Origin: Viridibacterium sediminicola
GTDB taxonomy: Bacteria; Pseudomonadota; Gammaproteobacteria; Burkholderiales; Rhodocyclaceae
Length of the DNA: 64,000 nt
Direction of reading: 5' to 3'
Assembly (NCBI RefSeq): GCF_039631295.1
Contig: NZ_JBDIVE010000006.1
Coordinates: 124,001-188,000 of the forward strand
This document shows positions 58,353 through 64,000 of the stretch, one piece after another. Both the position numbers and the translations under genes were made by a program. Under the pieces are notes generated by a model, which saw only the letters and a list, made by a program, of their open reading frames with translations, searched no databases and was not told where the DNA came from. Each line of letters begins with the position of its first letter. The first letter of the stretch is position 1.

Positions 58353-59351
58353 TCAGGCGGCCTGGCGCCTGCTGCCACGATAGGCCGTGTCGATACGAAG
58401 ATGGCCGTGTGCGGGCCGTGAGACACAGGCGCAGAGGCTGCGATTCTCTGCCTTCTGCTTCTCGCTCAGGAATACGTCGCGGTGATCGATGGGCGCATCG
58501 CAGCCCAGCACATCAAGCGCGCACAGGCCGCATTCACCACGGCGACAGTCGGCCATGACATCCACGCCGGCGTGCTCCAGCGCAGCGAGCAGGGTTTGAT
58601 GGGCGGGAACGTCCAGTGTCAGGCCCAGGCGCGGAATGCTGACGGTGAATGGCGCATTGGCGTAGTGACCACTGCTGGCAAAGGTTTCGTAGCGGAGTTG
58701 CCCCAGTGATCGGCCTGCCTTTTGCCACGCGCTGCGCGCTGCTTCCAGCATGGTGATGGGGCCACAGACGTACAGTTCGGCGTCCTTGGGTGTGCTGGCC
58801 GCAATTGCGTTCAGATCCATGCGCTGACCGAGATCGCTGATATAGAGCTCGAGTCTCTCGCCCAGCCATTGCCGCAGCGCTTGCGCGAACACCGCCTCGG
58901 CCTCACTACGCACCGCGTAATACAGGCGCACCGCCTTGCCTTGTGTCGCCAGAAAATGCGCCATGCTAACAATCGGCGTGATGCCGACCCCGCCTGCAAC
59001 GAGGGTACAGGCGGGAGCAGTAAAGCCCAGTTCAAACTGGTTGCGCGGCGCGGAGATGACGAGACTGTCACCCGCTTGCAGCGACCACATGTAGCGCGAG
59101 CCGCCCATACCCGATTCGATTTTCTTGACCGCGATGCGATAGCTGCCATCGTTACGCCCGAGCTCGATCAGCGAGTAATGACGAAGCTCTTCGCGTCCAT
59201 CGACGACAACGCGCACCTGGATGTGCGCGCCGGGTGTCCAGGCGCGCGCACCACCTTCCACTGCCAGTTCAAAGAGGCGGATGCTGGGACTCAGATCTTC
59301 GGTGTGCACCAGTGTGGCGGTGTACCACTGCGGGCTGTTGTTCATCTTCAT
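58353..59351 (-). CDS. vanB: Vanillate O-demethylase reductase subunit
   Basis: The electron-transfer partner of VanA, 332 residues. The flavin-binding domain contains LRHYSLIELGRND and KKIESGMGGSRYMW; the NAD domain LVAGGVGITPIVSM and YVCGPITMLE; the C-terminal plant-type ferredoxin has the cluster Cys residues in DCRRGECGLCALDV and in LCACVSRP. It passes electrons from NAD(P)H to the Rieske centre of VanA. ATG 59351 overlaps the end of vanR by 4 bp. Confidence 0.94.
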   Translation of the reverse strand: MKMNNSPQWYTATLVHTEDLSPSIRLFELAVEGGARAWTPGAHIQVRVVVDGREELRHYSLIELGRNDGSYRIAVKKIESGMGGSRYMWSLQAGDSLVISAPRNQFELGFTAPACTLVAGGVGITPIVSMAHFLATQGKAVRLYYAVRSEAEAVFAQALRQWLGERLELYISDLGQRMDLNAIAASTPKDAELYVCGPITMLEAARSAWQKAGRSLGQLRYETFASSGHYANAPFTVSIPRLGLTLDVPAHQTLLAALEHAGVDVMADCRRGECGLCALDVLGCDAPIDHRDVFLSEKQKAENRSLCACVSRPAHGHLRIDTAYRGSRRQAA

Positions 59352-60157
59352 TGTCCTTGTGTCGGGGTGCTGCGGATCAGCGACGCGCCGTGCATCTGCT
59401 GCCGGGCGGTTTGGTCGGCGAGCACCAGTTCGAGATTCTTGCGTGCACTGCGGGCGTGCTCACGCATCAGAGGTTCGGCACGGGCCGAGGAGCGGCTGAG
59501 TAAGGCGTCGAGAATGTCCCAGTGCTGCGCCTGGGCCTGACGCAGTATCTCCAGCGAGCCGGGTAGATGCGATTGCACCTCGACGAATGCCGAAGGCGAG
59601 GCGAAGGGCAGGTTGAGGATCTTGTCGAGTGTGTTGTCGAGCATCGCGCTGTCTGCTGCGGCCATGATGAGGGCATGAAATCGCCCATTCAGCGCTGCGT
59701 AGCGAGACAGATGTGTGCCGCCGGGGCTGCTCTCGGCGAGCAGACTCTCAATCTGCGCCAGACATTGACGCATCTGTGCCTGCAACTCAGGGCTCACCCC
59801 CCGTTCAGCCGCGCGCCGCGCCGCCAGGCCTTCCAGCGTGCCACGAATTTCAATCGAATCGAAAACCTCGTCTTCGCTGAAACTGCGCACCACGAAGCCG
59901 GTCGCCGAAGCGGGCTCCAGAAGCCCTTCTTCGGTCAGGCGCAGCAGCGCCGAACGGATCGGCGTGCGTGACACTTGCAGACGTGCCACCAGTGATAACT
60001 CGGTCAGGCGTTCGCCTGCCTGCAGCTCGCCACGCAGGATCATTTCGCGAACGCCTTGAACGGCGCGCTCGGTTTGATTGCTTGTGGCTTCGAGCGGGAA
60101 GCTGCGGATCTGTGTGTCAGCCGCTAGCTCCTGGATTGCGTCTTGGCGTTTGTTCAT
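59348..60157 (-). CDS. vanR: GntR-family (FCD) regulator, VanR type
   Basis: A 269-residue repressor with an N-terminal winged helix (about 30-95: AVQGVREMILRGELQAGERLTE, then VSRTPIRSALLRLTEEGLLE) and a C-terminal FCD ligand-binding domain (ARRAAERGVSPELQ, RYAALNGRFHALIMAAADS). VanR proteins of this group repress vanAB and are released by vanillate. Its gene lies between vanA and vanB with 4-bp overlaps at both ends, which is unusual. Two TGTATACA palindromes upstream of vanA are probable binding sites. Confidence 0.88.
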   Translation of the reverse strand: MNKRQDAIQELAADTQIRSFPLEATSNQTERAVQGVREMILRGELQAGERLTELSLVARLQVSRTPIRSALLRLTEEGLLEPASATGFVVRSFSEDEVFDSIEIRGTLEGLAARRAAERGVSPELQAQMRQCLAQIESLLAESSPGGTHLSRYAALNGRFHALIMAAADSAMLDNTLDKILNLPFASPSAFVEVQSHLPGSLEILRQAQAQHWDILDALLSRSSARAEPLMREHARSARKNLELVLADQTARQQMHGASLIRSTPTQGQ

Positions 60158-61230
60158 CGCGTCACGCTGCGAATCGGAATGATCGGCGCGCTGTCCTTGC
60201 TTTCCGCCGCAATCATGCGATCAATCTGGCGTCGTGCCCACATCGCACCGGCATCGATGTTGAGGTTGTAGAACTCGCGGTCCGGGTAATCGAGAATCGC
60301 ACGTTGCTGCGCTTCGACCACCACTTCATCTTCGCCGAACACGCGCGTCACGCTCTCGCGCAGCCATTGCGTCAGGCCTTGGTCGTGCAGGTTGTAGTTG
60401 CGGCAGAAGGCCCAGAAGTAATGGCAAGTGGTGTCGGTTTCCGGCGTGATGGTGTTGAGCACGTAGCCGTTGACGCCTTGCGAGCGGTCGCCTTCCGGCG
60501 CACCGGTGCCAGAGGGCGCAACGCCGACATCGATGGCTACCGTGCAGGGAGCCTCGAAGTGAACGATCTGCCAGCGATCACAGCGCTCGACCTTGCCATT
60601 CTTCTTGTGCAGCTGATAGGCCCAGAACGGCGGCGGATCGACATCGGCCATCCAGCGCGTGACGACGGCCTCGCGCTCGTCGTGGGTGGCTTCGAACGGC
60701 GCCTCGGCCACCGCGCGCTGCCCAATGCTGGAGCCGTGCACAAAGGTCTCGTGGGTCAGATCCATGAGGTTGTCGATGACCAGGCGGTAATCGCATTTGG
60801 CATGAATAACCTTGCCGTCGCCAACCCATTCCGGGTCCTGGTTCCAGTGCAGATCGGGCACTTTGGCGGGATCAGCCAAGGCGGGATTGCCCAGCCAGAT
60901 CCAGATGAAACGGTGCTTTTCAACCACCGGGTAGGCACGCACGCAGGCCGAGGGATTGAGGGTTTCCTGCGAGGGCATGTGCACGCAGCGGCCCGCGGAG
61001 TTGTAGATCAGACCGTGATAGCCGCAGACGACGTTATCACCATCCAGATGGCCCATCGAAAGCGGCAGCATGCGATGCCAGCACGCATCTTCCAGCGCCA
61101 CCACGCTGTCATCGCTGCGGCGGTAGAAAACCAGTTTCTTGTTGCAGATGGTGCGCGGCATCAGCGCACGACGGACCTCAATGTCATACGCAGCGGCGTA
61201 CCAGGCATTGAGCGGAAAAGTCTGGGGCAT
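60154..61230 (-). CDS. vanA: Vanillate O-demethylase oxygenase subunit
   Basis: A 358-residue Rieske non-haem iron oxygenase that converts vanillate to protocatechuate and formaldehyde. Rieske ligands are Cys50, His52, Cys69 and His72 (ACWHRMLPL and CGYHGL); the iron-site helix is NLMDLTHETFVHGS. The start is set by AAGGAG at 61239-61244, which is 8 bp before ATG 61230; the ATG at 61236 is too close to it. VanA heads the vanA-vanR-vanB run. Confidence 0.95.
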   Translation of the reverse strand: MPQTFPLNAWYAAAYDIEVRRALMPRTICNKKLVFYRRSDDSVVALEDACWHRMLPLSMGHLDGDNVVCGYHGLIYNSAGRCVHMPSQETLNPSACVRAYPVVEKHRFIWIWLGNPALADPAKVPDLHWNQDPEWVGDGKVIHAKCDYRLVIDNLMDLTHETFVHGSSIGQRAVAEAPFEATHDEREAVVTRWMADVDPPPFWAYQLHKKNGKVERCDRWQIVHFEAPCTVAIDVGVAPSGTGAPEGDRSQGVNGYVLNTITPETDTTCHYFWAFCRNYNLHDQGLTQWLRESVTRVFGEDEVVVEAQQRAILDYPDREFYNLNIDAGAMWARRQIDRMIAAESKDSAPIIPIRSVTR

Positions 61231-61250
61231 GATCATGTCTCCTTGTTGTG

Positions 61251-61258
61251 TGTATACA
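61251..61258. promoter_or_regulatory. Candidate VanR operator, site 1
   Basis: TGTATACA palindrome (in GTGTATACATT) about 20 bp upstream of the vanA start. The same octamer occurs 63 bp further up. GntR/FCD regulators often bind such TNGTATACNA palindromes. Confidence 0.5.
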
Positions 61259-61313
61259 TTAGTTGCCGTTCAAGCCAAAAAATAAGCCGGGTTTTCCCTC
61301 ATTAACGCAAATT

Positions 61314-61321
61314 TGTATACA
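61314..61321. promoter_or_regulatory. Candidate VanR operator, site 2
   Basis: Second TGTATACA palindrome (in TTGTATACATT). Centre-to-centre distance of 63 bp is about six helical turns, so one dimer pair could bridge both sites. Confidence 0.5.
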
Positions 61322-61475
61322 TTCAATGATGCTGCCGTGTCTGGATCACCCGGAGCGATTCAGTACAAAGAGCACAGAACCTTGTTCCAGAAACGCTTGT
61401 TCATGCTTCTTCCTGTACAGGCCCAGGCGTGCTGTACAGGCACCTTCAGCTCTGAATCACCGTGAAGGAATGGGC

Positions 61476-62402
61476 ATGAATCTGCATCAGCTGGAGTACT
61501 TCATCCGCGTGGCAGAGCTGGGCAGCTTCAGCAAGGCGGCCGTGGTACTGGATGTCGCGCAGCCGGCGCTGTCGCGTCAGGTGCGCTTGCTGGAGGCGGA
61601 TCTGCGCACCACCTTGTTGCTGCGCAATGGCCGTGGGGTCACGCTCACCGAGATGGGGCGCCTGCTCTACGAACGCGCCGCCGACATCCTGCAAGCCGTC
61701 AGCAACATGGGGGAAGAGATTGCAGCCCAGCGCGACGAGCCGGTAGGGCAGGTGGTCATCGGCCTGCCACCGAGTCTTGGCCGTATGCTGGCCGTGCCCC
61801 TGGTCGAGGCGTTTCAGCGCGAGCTGCCCAAGGCGCGTTTGAGCATTGTTGAAGGGCTCACCACACATCTGGTGGAATGGCTGGCCAGCGCGCGCGTCGA
61901 CCTGGCCTTGCTGCATTCGCCTGAGGCCAATCCGGCCATCGATATCGCGCCGGTGATGCGCGAGCGCCTGGGCCTGGTCGCGCCAATCGATTACCGGAGT
62001 CCGGCCGGCGCTGAAATTCCGCTGTCGCAGCTGGTCGAGCTGCCTTTGGTGCTGCCCGAACGTGCTCATGTCTTGCGCCGCCTGCTCGAAACCCGTCTGG
62101 CACAGGCAGGGCTCAAGCCTGAGGTGCGGCTTGAAGTGTCCAGCGTGCCATCAATCCTCAGTCTGGTAAGTGCCGGTTACGGCTATGCCGTGCTCACACG
62201 TTCAGCGCTGGCCGCCAATGGCCAGCAGCATGCCTTCTCGTTTCATCCACTGTCTGAACACGATTTGTGCAGCACGCTGTGCCTGGCCGTGCCAAGTCGA
62301 AAACATCCGACGCCCTTGCTGCGACGCAGTCGTGAAGTGCTGGCCGGACTGATGAGCGAACTGCGCGAAAAGCTCGGAGGCGAGGCCGAGCTGTCTCGCT
62401 GA
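61476..62402 (+). CDS. LysR-type transcriptional regulator
   Basis: A 308-residue LysR protein. The N-terminal winged helix is MNLHQLEYFIRVAELGSFSKAA with AQPALSRQVRLLEADL; the substrate-binding domain starts near residue 88 (VGQVVIGLPPSLGR). GAAGGA at 61464-61469 suits ATG 61476. It precedes the 4-oxalomesaconate tautomerase and pobA genes, so it may control protocatechuate or 4-hydroxybenzoate breakdown, as PmdR/LigR-like proteins do. Divergent from vanA. Confidence 0.88.
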   Translation: MNLHQLEYFIRVAELGSFSKAAVVLDVAQPALSRQVRLLEADLRTTLLLRNGRGVTLTEMGRLLYERAADILQAVSNMGEEIAAQRDEPVGQVVIGLPPSLGRMLAVPLVEAFQRELPKARLSIVEGLTTHLVEWLASARVDLALLHSPEANPAIDIAPVMRERLGLVAPIDYRSPAGAEIPLSQLVELPLVLPERAHVLRRLLETRLAQAGLKPEVRLEVSSVPSILSLVSAGYGYAVLTRSALAANGQQHAFSFHPLSEHDLCSTLCLAVPSRKHPTPLLRRSREVLAGLMSELREKLGGEAELSR

Positions 62403-62404
62403 GC

Positions 62405-62425
62405 TATAGCAAGTTGATATAGCAA
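62405..62425. promoter_or_regulatory. Direct repeat before the tautomerase gene
   Basis: TATAGCAA occurs twice (62405 and 62418), start to start 13 bp, with GTTGA between. It could be a regulator-binding site for the tautomerase-pobA transcript; only position supports this. Confidence 0.3.
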
Positions 62426-62495
62426 CTAGTGCGCGGATCCCCTTGGTCAGGCATGACACGCCCACCAGAATGAGCCCATTGATTCCGGAGGCTGC

Positions 62496-64000
<1,505 letters not shown>

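Overview
This window reads as chromosomal DNA of a betaproteobacterium (Burkholderiales/Rhodocyclales-like). GC content is high by eye. The order rpsF-priB-rpsR-rplI is typical of the class, cysS lies beside ppiA-ppiB-lpxH, and the coq7, recQ, typA and proS products look betaproteobacterial. The genus cannot be fixed from this piece. No rRNA, tRNA, insertion sequence, prophage or CRISPR array was found.

Left part (1-25500) is mostly housekeeping: a truncated TPR/glycosyltransferase gene, prfC, an EamA transporter, lpxH, two cyclophilins, an L,D-transpeptidase with a TPR partner, cysS, a ParA-like ATPase, typA, the rpsF ribosomal operon, dnaB, a lytic transglycosylase, proS, rppH and coq7. A signalling module on the opposite strand (CHASE2-EAL protein, FecR-domain protein and a decayed CHAT-domain gene) is wedged between rplI and dnaB, which usually adjoin.

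Middle part (25500-42000) is accessory: a YbdK-like ligase with a Kef-like antiporter in visibly AT-richer DNA, a short-chain dehydrogenase with an aldehyde dehydrogenase, BON and VIT-family proteins, a small AT-richer pair, a spermidine-synthase-like protein, a four-gene lipid/LPS glycosylation operon (two ArnT-like GT39 proteins, an ArnC-like GT2, a flippase-like protein) and recQ. The gaps here hold clusters of palindromic repeats.

Right part (42000-64000) is a catabolic region for lignin-derived aromatics. Nine co-directional genes (42083-55334) encode a benzaldehyde/vanillin-type aldehyde dehydrogenase, an aryl-alcohol-type dehydrogenase, an envelope module (DUF1302, DUF1329, YCF48-like and RND/MMPL proteins), an esterase, a hydroxycinnamoyl-CoA hydratase/lyase and an ADP-forming CoA ligase. 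A textbook sigma-54 promoter precedes them, and a XylR/DmpR-class regulator is divergently encoded, with a palindrome about 177 bp upstream of the predicted transcript start. Next come vanA-vanR-vanB with 4-bp overlaps, a LysR regulator, a 4-oxalomesaconate tautomerase and the start of pobA. The implied route is ferulate or coumarate -> acyl-CoA -> vanillin or 4-hydroxybenzaldehyde -> vanillate or 4-hydroxybenzoate -> protocatechuate -> 4,5-cleavage, whose remaining genes probably lie beyond the right edge. The four-protein envelope module inside this operon is the best candidate for a poorly described system.
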